This document shows positions 27,072-35,217 of a stretch of 42,203 nucleotides of DNA, piece by piece. Under the pieces are notes generated by a model. The model did not search any database, had not been told where the DNA came from, and saw only the letters and a list, made by a program, of their open reading frames with translations. Each line of letters opens with the position of its first letter. The first letter of the stretch is position 1. A program made the position numbers and the translations under genes. This stretch comes from Longimicrobium sp. (GTDB taxonomy: Bacteria > Gemmatimonadota > Gemmatimonadetes > Longimicrobiales > Longimicrobiaceae). The DNA lies in contig DASVWD010000191.1 in NCBI GenBank assembly GCA_036389795.1, positions 1 through 42,203 on the forward strand, in the 5' to 3' direction.

Positions 27072-27612
27072 ACTGCCTTTCTCGCGGGCTCCCCTGCGGC
27101 TGCAGCCGGCTCTCGGCGTCCTGCCAGTCGAGGACCGCCTGGGGGAGCGGGGGCGGCTCGAGCGTCCACGGGCCGGCGGCGGCCATCTCCTGCGGCGAGA
27201 CGCGCCCCTCCCGCCCCAGGAACTGCACCTTGACCAGCGCCAGCGCCATCAGCTCGCCGCGGCGGGTGAAGCGCTGCTCGACGAAGAACCAGCGCTCGTC
27301 CCACCCCACCAGGCGGGTGCGCAGCTCGTAGCGCTGGAAGGGGCCCAGCGGCCGGCGGTAGCGGATGGTGAGCGAGGCCACCACGCCGCCCCAGCGCCGC
27401 CGCAGCATCACGCGGACGACGCCGGCCCGCAGCAGCAGGTCCACCCGCCCCAGGTCCATCAGGGTCAGGTAGCGCCCGTTGTTCATGTGGAGGTTGGCGT
27501 CCAGGTCGTTCGGGAGCACCCGGAAGCGCACCACCGACTCGTCCAGCGGGTCCAGCCGCGGGCCGAAGAGCGAGGCGGCCAGGACGCGCAGCATCCGGAA
27601 GAGGAGGTTCAT
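27052..27612 (-). CDS. Hot-dog fold acyl-CoA thioesterase-like protein
   Basis: 186 residues. VLPNDLDANLHMNNGRYLTL (32-51) is the 4HBT/THEM6-type hot-dog motif with the active-site Asp region and the HMNNGRYL helix start, and WDERWFFVEQRF a later strand. It likely hydrolyses an acyl thioester, with substrate unknown. The C-terminal 25 residues are polar and overlap the DUF2339 start. Confidence 0.85.
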   Translation of the reverse strand: MNLLFRMLRVLAASLFGPRLDPLDESVVRFRVLPNDLDANLHMNNGRYLTLMDLGRVDLLLRAGVVRVMLRRRWGGVVASLTIRYRRPLGPFQRYELRTRLVGWDERWFFVEQRFTRRGELMALALVKVQFLGREGRVSPQEMAAAGPWTLEPPPLPQAVLDWQDAESRLQPQGSPRERQYESAGS

Positions 27613-27622
27613 CCCGTCCGCC

Positions 27623-28456
27623 TCACGCGCGCACCGCCTCCAGGTACAGCATCGGCACCGTCATGCGCAGCCCGCCCTGCTCCGCCGCGAGGGCGTCCAG
27701 CCGCCGCTCCAGCTCGGCGAAGACGGCCGGCTCGTCGGCGGGGTCCACCACCGCGCGCCACCCGCCCAGGAAGCCGATCACCGTCAGCGAGTGCCGCAGG
27801 AGCGCGCCGCCGTCCAGGTAGCGCATCGCGAACGCGTCCCGCGCCGCGCGGGCGACGCGGAACCCGGCGTCCTCGACCAGCGCGCGGACCGAGTCGACCG
27901 TGCCGCGGTGCGCCTCGTTCGCCGCCAGCCGCTCCAGGTACTCCGGTCTGCCGAATCCGGCGACGACCTCGCGGAAGGCGGCGTAGAGCTCGGCCATGTG
28001 GCCGGCGAGGTTGGTCGCGAGCGCCAGCCGGGCGCCGGGCCTCGCCACGCGGGCGCACTCGGCGAGGACGGCGGCGGGGTCGTCGAAGTTGTTGACGCCC
28101 AGGTTCGACACCACCAGGTCGAAGCTGCGGTCGCGGAACGGGAGCCGCGCGCCGTCCGCCCGCGCCAGGGCGACGCTGCGCAGGCCGTGGACGCGGCGCT
28201 TCCGCTCGGCGCGCTCGAGCGCCGGCGCCCAGACGTCCACCCCGGCGAAGCGGCACGAGGGCCCGTGCGCGTGCGCCAGCTCGAAGAGCGGAAAGCCGTT
28301 GGCGCATCCCAGGTCGAGCCCCGTGATCCCCCTCCGCGGCTCGAGGTGGTCGAAGAGCAGCCGCCCGAAGCGCGACGACCAGAACGACACCTCGTCGAGC
28401 GCCGACGCGAGCTCCGGGTCCGCGAGGTCGAACTTCCGATCCAGGTAGTCCGTCAT
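27623..28456 (-). CDS. Class I SAM-dependent methyltransferase
   Basis: 277 residues. Motif I GLDLGCANG (46-54), an acidic residue ending the next strand (FAGVDVW), ARADGARLPF and then FDLVVSNLGVNN form a Rossmann SAM-binding core. The LPFRDRSFDLV stretch is typical of UbiE/BioC-type small-molecule methyltransferases. Substrate unknown. 10 nt separate it from the thioesterase. Confidence 0.85.
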   Translation of the reverse strand: MTDYLDRKFDLADPELASALDEVSFWSSRFGRLLFDHLEPRRGITGLDLGCANGFPLFELAHAHGPSCRFAGVDVWAPALERAERKRRVHGLRSVALARADGARLPFRDRSFDLVVSNLGVNNFDDPAAVLAECARVARPGARLALATNLAGHMAELYAAFREVVAGFGRPEYLERLAANEAHRGTVDSVRALVEDAGFRVARAARDAFAMRYLDGGALLRHSLTVIGFLGGWRAVVDPADEPAVFAELERRLDALAAEQGGLRMTVPMLYLEAVRA

Positions 28457-28582
28457 CCGGGAGCGGGAATCGGAGGAAAGCAGGAACCGCGGACGGGAGG
28501 CGCCGGTCGGGAGACGTGTGGCGGAAATATAGCACCGGAGCGCGCGCGCCGCCTACCCGCCCGGCGGCGCGCGGCGGGACCG

Positions 28583-29710
28583 TCAGGAAGGGGGCTCCAC
28601 CCTGGCGGCGAGCGGCGCCCTCCCCCGCCCCGCGACGTCCCAGGAGGCGACCACCTCGTCGCCGCGCACGCCCCAGAGGCGCTCCTGCAGGTTCACCGAG
28701 ACGCAGACGTGGTTCGGCACCACGCGCACGCGCTCGCCGATGCGCGGGCGCCAGCCGGTGCGCGACAGGTCGAGCAGCCCGTGCTCCTCCGAGACCGCCT
28801 TGACCACCACCTCGGGGCGGTCGAGGAGCGCGCCGTATCCCCCGCCCTCGGCGCGCAGCTCCTCGCGGGCGAGCGCCTTGGAGCCCGCGTCGACCACCGC
28901 CTGCCCCGGGACGGCGGTGCTGACCACGGTGGCGAGGACGGAGTAGGCGACCTCGTCCCACGCGCAGGCGCCGATCTCGGCCGTGGTGCGGTCGTTGAAG
29001 ATGTTCGTCCCCGGCCGCACCTCGGTGAGCCCCCCGATCTCGTGCGAGCGCCAGAAGGTGGGCGTCGACCCGCCGCTCACCACCTCCGGCGCCAGCCCCG
29101 CGTCTTCCAGCGCGTCCACGAAGCGCCGCACCGTGGCGGCGAGGGCGGCGAGGGCGGCGTCCTGCTCGCGGACGTGGGCGCGGACGTGGCCGGGGTAGAA
29201 CATCAGCCCGCGGTACTCGACGCCCCGCAGCCCCGCCGCCTCGCGCGCCAACGCCACCGCCGCCTCGGGCGTCTGCACCCCGACGCGGCGCATCCCGGCG
29301 TCCACCTCCACCAGCACGCCCACGCGGCGGACGTCCTCGCGCGCCGCCGCCACCAGGCCGCCGAGCGCCTCGGACGAGTCGAGCGCCATGGTGAGGCGCA
29401 CCCGGTCGCGCAGCGCCATCAACCGCTCGAGCTTGGCGCGGCCGACGGGCGGGTAGGCGAGGAGGAGGTCGTCCACCGCCTGCGCCATCACCTCCGCCTC
29501 GCGCGGCGTGGCCACGGTGACGCCGACGGCGCCCGCGCGCACCTGCTCGGCGGCGAGCTCGGGCACCTTGTGCGTCTTGGCGTGCGGACGCCACGCCAGC
29601 CCGTGCGCGCGGCAGTAGTCGCCCGCCTTCTGCAGGTTGGCGCGCATCCGCTCCACCTCCACCAGCGCCGCGGGCGTCTCCAGCCCGTCGATCGAGAGCA
29701 CCGGGTCCAT
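28583..29710 (-). CDS. PLP-dependent D-threonine aldolase-like protein
   Basis: 375 residues, alanine-racemase-type TIM barrel. RPHAKTHK (41-48) contains the PLP-binding Lys45, and near the C-terminus VPNHVCVSVN carries His334 and Cys336, the divalent-metal ligands of D-threonine aldolase and D-serine dehydratase (DSD1-type). The enzyme should cleave or dehydrate a beta-hydroxy-D-amino acid. I start at the ATG at 29710 because GAGGAGGG lies just 3 nt ahead of it; an in-frame ATG 39 nt upstream lacks a ribosome site. Confidence 0.88.
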   Translation of the reverse strand: MDPVLSIDGLETPAALVEVERMRANLQKAGDYCRAHGLAWRPHAKTHKVPELAAEQVRAGAVGVTVATPREAEVMAQAVDDLLLAYPPVGRAKLERLMALRDRVRLTMALDSSEALGGLVAAAREDVRRVGVLVEVDAGMRRVGVQTPEAAVALAREAAGLRGVEYRGLMFYPGHVRAHVREQDAALAALAATVRRFVDALEDAGLAPEVVSGGSTPTFWRSHEIGGLTEVRPGTNIFNDRTTAEIGACAWDEVAYSVLATVVSTAVPGQAVVDAGSKALAREELRAEGGGYGALLDRPEVVVKAVSEEHGLLDLSRTGWRPRIGERVRVVPNHVCVSVNLQERLWGVRGDEVVASWDVAGRGRAPLAARVEPPS

Positions 29711-29878
29711 TTCCCTCCTCGGCAGAATTCCATTGCGTGATGTCCGCAAGATCCGGGTGGTCGGCCCCGTTGTCCAGCGCTATCCTTCGCAACGTGAACG
29801 AAGGAGACGAGACGGCGCCGCCGCGTCCCCGGACCCGGTCCCTGGCAGCAGTCACCTTTTTCCGCGAGACTCAGGACC

Positions 29879-30754
29879 ATGCCTACTTCGGACTACCAGC
29901 GCATCGAACAGGCGATCCGCTACCTGGAGCGCCACTACCGCGAGCAGCCGCGGCTGGAGGACGTGGCGCGGAGCGTCCACCTGAGCGAGTTCCACTTCCA
30001 GCGGCTCTTCCGCCGCTGGGCGGGGATCTCGCCCAAGCGCTTCCTCCAGTTCCTCACCGTCGAGCACGCCAAGCGGCGCCTGGAGGAGTGCCGCTCGGTG
30101 CTGGAGGCCACCTACGACGCCGGCCTCTCCAGCCCCGGGCGCCTGCACGACCTGTTCGTCTCCCTGGAGGCCGTCACCCCCGGCGAGTACAAGCTGCGCG
30201 GCGCCGGCCTGGCCATCCGCTACGGCTTCCACGAGACGCCGTTCGGCACCGCGCTGCTGGCCACCACCGACCGCGGCGTCTGCGGCCTCGCCTTCGTCGA
30301 CGAGGACGGCGGCGGGGAGGCGCTGGAGGACTTGCGCGAGAGGTGGGAGCTGGCCCGCCTGGCCGAGGACCCGCGGGCGACCGCGGACGCCGCGCGGCGG
30401 ATCTTCGACCGCGAGCAGGGAGACGAGCGGCCGCTCCCGCTCTTCGTGCAGGGGACCAACCACCAGGTGCGCGTGTGGCAGGCGCTGCTGCGGGTGCCGG
30501 CCGGCGCGCTGGTCACCTACGAGGCGCTGGCCGATGCCGCCGGCGCGCCCGGCTCGGCGCGGGCGGTGGCCAACGCGGTGGGGCGCAACCCGGTGGCCTT
30601 CGCCATCCCCTGCCACCGCGTGATCCGCAAGCTGGGGGTGATGGGCGGCTACCGGTGGGGCACCGCGCGCAAGCAGGCGATCCTGGGCTGGGAGGCGGCG
30701 CGGCTGCTGGGAGATGAGGAGGAAGAGACGAGGGAGCGCGCCGCGGCTGGTTGA
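29879..30754 (+). CDS. AraC-HTH plus O6-alkylguanine-DNA alkyltransferase (Ada C-terminal type)
   Basis: 291 residues. The N-terminal part (about 5-105) is an AraC-type helix-turn-helix (LEDVARSVHLSEFHFQRLF), followed by a linker domain and the alkyltransferase core with the alkyl acceptor Cys245 in IPCHRVI. The N-terminal zinc methylphosphotriester domain of full Ada is absent, so it resembles the HTH-Ogt fusions that repair O6-alkylguanine by suicidal transfer. Whether it still activates transcription is unclear. A strong terminator follows. Confidence 0.9.
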   Translation: MPTSDYQRIEQAIRYLERHYREQPRLEDVARSVHLSEFHFQRLFRRWAGISPKRFLQFLTVEHAKRRLEECRSVLEATYDAGLSSPGRLHDLFVSLEAVTPGEYKLRGAGLAIRYGFHETPFGTALLATTDRGVCGLAFVDEDGGGEALEDLRERWELARLAEDPRATADAARRIFDREQGDERPLPLFVQGTNHQVRVWQALLRVPAGALVTYEALADAAGAPGSARAVANAVGRNPVAFAIPCHRVIRKLGVMGGYRWGTARKQAILGWEAARLLGDEEEETRERAAAG

Positions 30755-30797
30755 GACCGCCCGGCGGCGCCGACCACGGGCGACAGGGTTCAGGGGG

Positions 30798-30829
30798 ACG
30801 GGGAACAGCCGACGGCTGTTCCCCGTTTT
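30798..30829 (+). terminator. Rho-independent terminator of the alkyltransferase gene
   Basis: ACGGGGAACAGCC (30798-30810) pairs perfectly with GGCTGTTCCCCGT (30814-30826) around GAC, then TTT. An outer GACAG/CTGTC can extend it. It is the cleanest intrinsic terminator in the window. Confidence 0.85.
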
Positions 30830-31063
30830 CTGTCACCTGTGTCCACTCCGGGGCATGCCGCTTGCAACCGGGGTTCGCCCCCCGGCGGGTCCGTCTCCCG
30901 CGAAGCGCCGCCGGCCAGCCCCGCCCGTCCCGCCTCTTTCGGACGGGCGCGGGAGTTCGTCCGCGTGGGAGATCCCGGGACCCGTAGTATCGGCCCGGCA
31001 CCGTCACCGCTTGCCTGGACCCAATCCTTGAACAGCCATCCGCTCGGCGGACCGCCCTCCGCC

Positions 31064-32239
31064 GTGGACCTCGTCTGCCTCTCGCACCTGCGCTGGGACT
31101 TCGTCTGGCAGCGCCCGCAGCACCTGCTCGGCCGCTTCGCGCGGGAGGGGCGGGTGTTCTTCGTCGAGGAGCCGGTCTTCGGGGCGGAGCGGCCCCGCCT
31201 GGAGACGCGGCCGCGGGGGGAGAACGTGACGGTCGCCGTCCCCCACCTCCCCCACGGGCTGGACCGCGACGCCGCCGAGCGCGAGCAGCGGCGCCTGCTG
31301 GACGTGCTGCTGGCGGAGTACGGGGTGCTCGACTTCGTGCTCTGGTACTACACGCCGATGGCGCTCGCCTTCACGCGGCACCTGCGCCCGCTCGCCACCG
31401 TCTACGACTGCATGGACGAGCTCTCCGCCTTCCGCGGCGCGCCGCCGGAGCTGCTGGCGCGCGAGGAGGAGCTGCTCGGGCGCGCGGACCTGGTGTTCAC
31501 GGGCGGGGCCAGCCTGTACGAGGCCAAGCGCGGGCGCCACCCGGGCGTGCACCTCTTCCCCAGCAGCATCGACTTCGCCCACTTCGCCCGGGCGCGCGAG
31601 GGGCTGGCCGAGCCGGCGGACCAGGCGGCGGTCCCGCGCCCCCGGCTGGGCTTCTTCGGCGTGCTGGACGAGCGGCTCGACGCCGGCCTGGTGCGCGGCG
31701 TGGCCGAGGCGCGGCCGGACTGGCACCTGGTGCTGCTGGGGCCGGTGGTGAAGATCGACCCCGCGGAGCTGCCGCGCCTGCCCAACCTCCACTACCCCGG
31801 GCCGCGGGGCTACGCCGAGCTCCCCGCCTGGATCGCCGGGTGGGACGTGGCGCTCCTCCCCTTCGCCCGCAACGAGGCCACCCGCTTCGTCAGCCCCACC
31901 AAGACGCCGGAGTACCTGGCCGCCGGCAGGCCCGTGGTCTCCACCCCGATCCACGACGTGGTGCGCACCTACGGCGAGCCGGGGCTGGTGCGGATCGCGG
32001 CGACCGTGGAGGAGACCGTCGCGGCGGTGGAGGCCGCGCTGCGGGAGGATCCGCAGACGCGGGCCGCGTGGCTGGAGCGGGTGGACGCGGCGCTCGCGCG
32101 CACCTCGTGGGAGCGCACCTGGGGCGAGATGCGCGCGCGGGTGGAGGAGGTCGTCTCCGCCCGCCGGGGCGGCGTGGACCGGAGAGAGCGGGAGCGCGTC
32201 CGTCCAATCGGGGGAGGAGCGCTGGTGGGAGCGGACTGA
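31064..32239 (+). CDS. Glycosyltransferase, GT-B type
   Basis: About 391 residues. The N-terminus DLVCLSHLRWDFVWQRPQHL is the signature of a GT family often placed beside UDP-galactopyranose mutase; VYDCMDELSAF and FTGGASLYEAK follow, and TKTPEYLAAGRPVVSTPI is the nucleotide-sugar binding Glu region of GT-B enzymes. It likely transfers a sugar in surface-glycan assembly, with donor unknown. I chose the GTG at 31064 because it gives the family N-terminus; a TTG at 31028 is an alternative, and neither has a good ribosome site. The last 35 residues are Arg-rich. Confidence 0.85.
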   Translation: MDLVCLSHLRWDFVWQRPQHLLGRFAREGRVFFVEEPVFGAERPRLETRPRGENVTVAVPHLPHGLDRDAAEREQRRLLDVLLAEYGVLDFVLWYYTPMALAFTRHLRPLATVYDCMDELSAFRGAPPELLAREEELLGRADLVFTGGASLYEAKRGRHPGVHLFPSSIDFAHFARAREGLAEPADQAAVPRPRLGFFGVLDERLDAGLVRGVAEARPDWHLVLLGPVVKIDPAELPRLPNLHYPGPRGYAELPAWIAGWDVALLPFARNEATRFVSPTKTPEYLAAGRPVVSTPIHDVVRTYGEPGLVRIAATVEETVAAVEAALREDPQTRAAWLERVDAALARTSWERTWGEMRARVEEVVSARRGGVDRRERERVRPIGGGALVGAD

Positions 32240-32251
32240 TCAACAGCATGA

Positions 32252-32329
32252 CTCACACAGAGGCACAGAGACACAGAGAGACGGCAACAACTCGCAGAAG
32301 TTCTCTGTGTCTCTGCGTCTCTGTGTGAG
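32252..32329. repeat. Inverted array of CACAGAG-type units
   Basis: The left arm CTCACACAGAGGCACAGAG continues ACACAGAGA (32252-32281); the right arm (32302-32329) is TCTCTGTGTCTCTGCGTC followed by TCTGTGTGAG. The arms pair over about 28 nt with few mismatches around a 20-nt loop, a strong hairpin between the glycosyltransferase and glf. The unit matches the array at 11-91. Confidence 0.85.
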
Positions 32330-32414
32330 ACCAAAGGGGGTTCGGTCGGATCGGAAGAGATGGATCTGGATGATTCAGGTGGGCTTCAACCGTTCCCCAA
32401 GCTGGAGCAGTGAT

Positions 32415-33578
32415 GTGTTCGACTACCTGATCGTGGGCGCGGGGTTCGCGGGGAGCGTGATCGCGGAGCGGCTGGCCGCCGGCGCGGGGAAGAAGGTGCT
32501 GGTGGTGGACCGCCGCAACCACGTGGCCGGCAACGCGTACGACCATTACGACGACCACGGGGTCCTGGTCCACCGCTACGGGCCGCACATCTTCCACACC
32601 AACTCGCGCGAGGTCTTCGACTACCTCTCGCGCTTCACCGCGTGGAGGCCGTACGAGCACCGGGTGCTGGCCAGCGTCGACGGGCAGCTGGTGCCGATCC
32701 CCATCAACCTCACCACCGTCAACCAGCTCTACGGGCTCAGCTTGAGCTCGTTCGACCTGGAAAAGTTCTTCGCCTCGCTGGCCGAGCCGCGCGAGGAGCT
32801 CCGCACCGCCGAGGACGTGGTGGTGAGCAAGGTGGGGCGCGAGCTGTACCAGAAGTTCTTCCGCGGCTACACGCGCAAGCAGTGGGGGATCGACCCGTCG
32901 GAGCTGGACGCGGCGGTGACGGCGCGGGTGCCGGCGCGCACCAGCCGCGACGACCGCTACTTCACCGACACCTACCAGGCGATGCCGCTGCACGGGTACA
33001 CCCGCATGTTCGAGAACCTGCTGGCGCACCCCAACATCAAGGTGATGCTGCAGACCGACTACCGCGAGATCGAGGGCGTGGTCCCCTACCGGGAGATGGT
33101 CTACACGGGCCCCGTCGACGAGTTCTTCGACTGCCGCTTCGGGAAGCTGCCGTACCGCTCGCTCACCTTCCGGCACGAGACGGTGGACGCGCCCCGCTTC
33201 CAGCCGGTGGCGGTGGTGAACTACCCCAACGAGCACGCCTACACGCGGGTGACCGAGTTCAAGCACCTCACCGGGCAGGAGCACCCGAAGACCAGCATCG
33301 TCTACGAGTACCCCTGCGACGGCGGCGACCCGTACTACCCGGTGCCGCGCCCCGAGAACGCCGAGCTGTACCGGCGCTACCGCGAGCTGGCCGACGAGAC
33401 GCCCGGCGTGTGGTTCGTGGGCCGGCTGGCGACGTACAGGTACTACAACATGGACCAGGTGGTGGCGCAGGCGCTCGCCACCTACGCCCGGATCACCGGG
33501 GCGACGCCGGCCCGCCCCGCCGCGGTCCGGGCGCGGGGCGGCGGCGCCCGGCCGGCCGCCGCGGCCGCGGGGGACTAA
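32415..33578 (+). CDS. glf: UDP-galactopyranose mutase
   Basis: FAD enzyme that interconverts UDP-galactopyranose and UDP-galactofuranose, supplying galactofuranose for surface glycans. 387 residues. It begins FDYLIVGAGFAGSV (dinucleotide-binding GxGxxG), then RNHVAGNAYD, YGPHIFHTN, FFRGYTRKQWG and near the end ATYRYYNMDQ, all UGM motifs. The GTG start at 32415 has GGAG 7 nt upstream and gives the standard N-terminus. The last 25 residues are Ala/Gly/Arg-rich low complexity. Confidence 0.95.
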   Translation: MFDYLIVGAGFAGSVIAERLAAGAGKKVLVVDRRNHVAGNAYDHYDDHGVLVHRYGPHIFHTNSREVFDYLSRFTAWRPYEHRVLASVDGQLVPIPINLTTVNQLYGLSLSSFDLEKFFASLAEPREELRTAEDVVVSKVGRELYQKFFRGYTRKQWGIDPSELDAAVTARVPARTSRDDRYFTDTYQAMPLHGYTRMFENLLAHPNIKVMLQTDYREIEGVVPYREMVYTGPVDEFFDCRFGKLPYRSLTFRHETVDAPRFQPVAVVNYPNEHAYTRVTEFKHLTGQEHPKTSIVYEYPCDGGDPYYPVPRPENAELYRRYRELADETPGVWFVGRLATYRYYNMDQVVAQALATYARITGATPARPAAVRARGGGARPAAAAAGD

Positions 33579-33585
33579 AGCGCCG

Positions 33586-34794
33586 ATGGAGGGGCTGTTC
33601 CGCAGCTTCTTCCTGGGCGGGTTCGAGTGCTCCACCTGCCTCCTGCGCGGCGGCCGGCGGGTGGACGTGATCGCCGCCAGCGGGCACGACCGGCACGCGG
33701 AGGCCGACTACCGGCGGCTCCGCGAAGTGGGGATCCGCGCCGCGCGCGACGGCTTCCGCTGGCACCTGGTGGAGAGAACGCCGGGGCGGTACGACTTCGC
33801 GAGCGCGCTCCCCCTGGTCCGCGCGGCCCGCGCCGCCGGGGTGCAGGTGATGTGGGACCTGTGCCACTACGGCTGGCCCGACTGGCTGGACCTGCGCGGG
33901 CCGGAGTTCGTGCGGCGCTTCGCCCGCTTCGCGCGGGCCGCCGCCGAGGTGGTGGCGGGAGAGACGGACCAGGTCCCCTTCTGGGTCCCGGTCAACGAGA
34001 TCTCGTTCTTCTCCTGGGCGGCGGGGCGCGCGGGGTACTTCCACCCGTTCGGCCGCCGCCAGGCGCGCGCTCTCAAGGCGCAGCTGGTGCGCGCCGCCAT
34101 CGAGGCCATCGAGGCGGTGTGGAGCGTGGACCCGCGCGCCCGCATCGCCCACGTCGACCCGGCCATCCACGTGCTGCCCGCCCCCGGGCGCCCGCGCGAC
34201 CGGAGGATCGCGGCGGCGTACACCCGCGCGCAGTACGAGGCGTGGGACATGCTCGCGGGGCTCGAGATGCCGGAGCTGGGCGGCGCGCCGCGGTACCTGG
34301 ACGTGGTGGGCGTCAACTACTACGTCCACAACCAGTGGATCCATCGCCAGGGGTGGATCCCGCCCGGGCACCCCGGCTACCGACCCTTCCGCGAGATCCT
34401 GCGCGAGGTCTGGACGCGCTACCGGCGCCCGCTCTTCGTGGCCGAGACGGGGATCGAGGGCGACGTCCGCGCCACGTGGCTGCGCTACGTGTGCAGGGAG
34501 GCGCGCGCGGCCCTCCGCCGCGGGGTGCCGCTGGAGGGGATCTGCCTCTATCCCATCGTCAGCCACCCGGGGTGGAACGACGACCGCTACTGCCCCAACG
34601 GCCTCTGGGAGTATCCCGACGAAACTGGCGAGCGGCCGATCCACCTCCCCCTGGCCCGCGAGCTCGGGCGGCAGCAGCGGCTGATGGAGGAGACGCTCGC
34701 CCGGGTCCACGCGCGCGAGCCCGGCCCCGCCGCCTCCGCGGAGCCGGGAGAATCCTGGGAGCCGCAGTTGTCGATCTTCGCCGGGACGGAATAA
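33586..34794 (+). CDS. Clan GH-A glycosidase, GH1-like
   Basis: 402 residues, TIM-barrel glycosidase. WVPVNEIS (133-140) supplies the acid/base Glu138 and LFVAETGIEG (283-292) the nucleophile Glu287, the N-E / E-T-G pairing of retaining clan GH-A enzymes; RWHLVERTPGRYDF is a typical early barrel segment. It is shorter than classical GH1 beta-glucosidases (about 450). No signal peptide, so it acts inside the cell. It starts 7 nt after glf, which suggests a role in the same glycan pathway. Confidence 0.85.
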   Translation: MEGLFRSFFLGGFECSTCLLRGGRRVDVIAASGHDRHAEADYRRLREVGIRAARDGFRWHLVERTPGRYDFASALPLVRAARAAGVQVMWDLCHYGWPDWLDLRGPEFVRRFARFARAAAEVVAGETDQVPFWVPVNEISFFSWAAGRAGYFHPFGRRQARALKAQLVRAAIEAIEAVWSVDPRARIAHVDPAIHVLPAPGRPRDRRIAAAYTRAQYEAWDMLAGLEMPELGGAPRYLDVVGVNYYVHNQWIHRQGWIPPGHPGYRPFREILREVWTRYRRPLFVAETGIEGDVRATWLRYVCREARAALRRGVPLEGICLYPIVSHPGWNDDRYCPNGLWEYPDETGERPIHLPLARELGRQQRLMEETLARVHAREPGPAASAEPGESWEPQLSIFAGTE

Positions 34795-34805
34795 AAAATT
34801 TTGTT

Positions 34806-34870
34806 TCTCACGCAGAGTCAGCAGAGTCAGCAGAGAACTACTCCGCTAACTCTGCTGATTCTGCGTGAAA
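34806..34870. repeat. Inverted array of TCAGCAGAG-type units
   Basis: The left arm (34806-34835) is CTCACGCAGAGTCAGCAGAG followed by TCAGCAGAG; the right arm (34850-34870) is AACTCTGCTGATTCTGCGTG then AAA. They pair over about 21 nt. The flanks CTCACGCAGAG and CTGCGTGA resemble the ends of the CACAGAG arrays, while the inner unit differs. It lies 11 nt after the glycosidase stop and could act as its terminator. Confidence 0.75.
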
Positions 34871-34932
34871 CCTGATGTTTTCCGGAGCCGGTACGATTCC
34901 GGAGATCCACCGCCGGCCCGCCATCGCGGGCC

Positions 34933-34961
34933 TTGACCATCGGGAAGGGAGGCGCAATACT
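34933..34961 (+). promoter_or_regulatory. Promoter of the MATE gene leader
   Basis: TTGACC (34933-34938), 17-nt spacer, AATACT (34956-34961). A 7-bp hairpin GGCCCGC/GCGGGCC (34915-34932) ends exactly where the -35 begins. The MATE start is about 250 nt downstream, so the transcript would carry a long leader. Confidence 0.5.
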
Positions 34962-34968
34962 TGGCGCC

Positions 34969-35217
34969 CCCGGTCGCGGCGGTCCGCCTCCGCGCCCCCG
35001 GGACTCCTTCCACCAGCCAGACCGAGAGCCGATGAAGGCAGCCTGATCGGGTAGGGCAGCATCTCCGGGAGGTCCTCCCCAACCCGCACCCACGGACGCC
35101 GGCGCACCTGCGGCCGGCGGCTTCCTCCCGGAACCCTGTTCGATCACGCACCCCGCGCACCCGCGCGAGCTTTCCCGCTCGCGCGGCCGGCGGGGGCACA
35201 ACGGTTTTCGGGTCCCC
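34969..35217 (+). promoter_or_regulatory. Structured 5' leader of the MATE gene
   Basis: About 250 nt between the predicted transcription start and the ATG, without a convincing ORF. It holds GGGAG/CTCCC (35067-35079) and a perfect 10-bp hairpin CCGCGCGAGC/GCTCGCGCGG with loop TTTCCC (35161-35186) that ends 31 nt before the ATG. No good Shine-Dalgarno precedes the start. It may regulate the exporter, but it matches no riboswitch class I can name. Confidence 0.35.

Noticed and set aside
29711-29878. Search for divergent promoters between the PLP enzyme and the alkyltransferase
   Set aside because: Several partial -10-like sequences occur on both strands but none has a -35 at acceptable spacing, so no promoter is called.
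30956-30990. Promoter with TAGTAT at 30985-30990 for the glycosyltransferase
   Set aside because: The -10 is good, but no -35 is found at 16-18 nt; the nearest TTC-containing candidate is 23 nt away.
30839-31063. Longer N-terminus for the glycosyltransferase starting at 30839
   Set aside because: The extra residues are Pro/Arg/Ser low complexity, begin just after the strong terminator and precede any plausible promoter. The conserved family N-terminus begins at 31064.
35010-35080. Part of the MATE leader considered as a TPP riboswitch because of CCTGATC followed by GGGTAGGGCAGC
   Set aside because: Only a short stretch resembles the TPP consensus. The CUGAGA segment is missing and the pairing does not follow the TPP fold.
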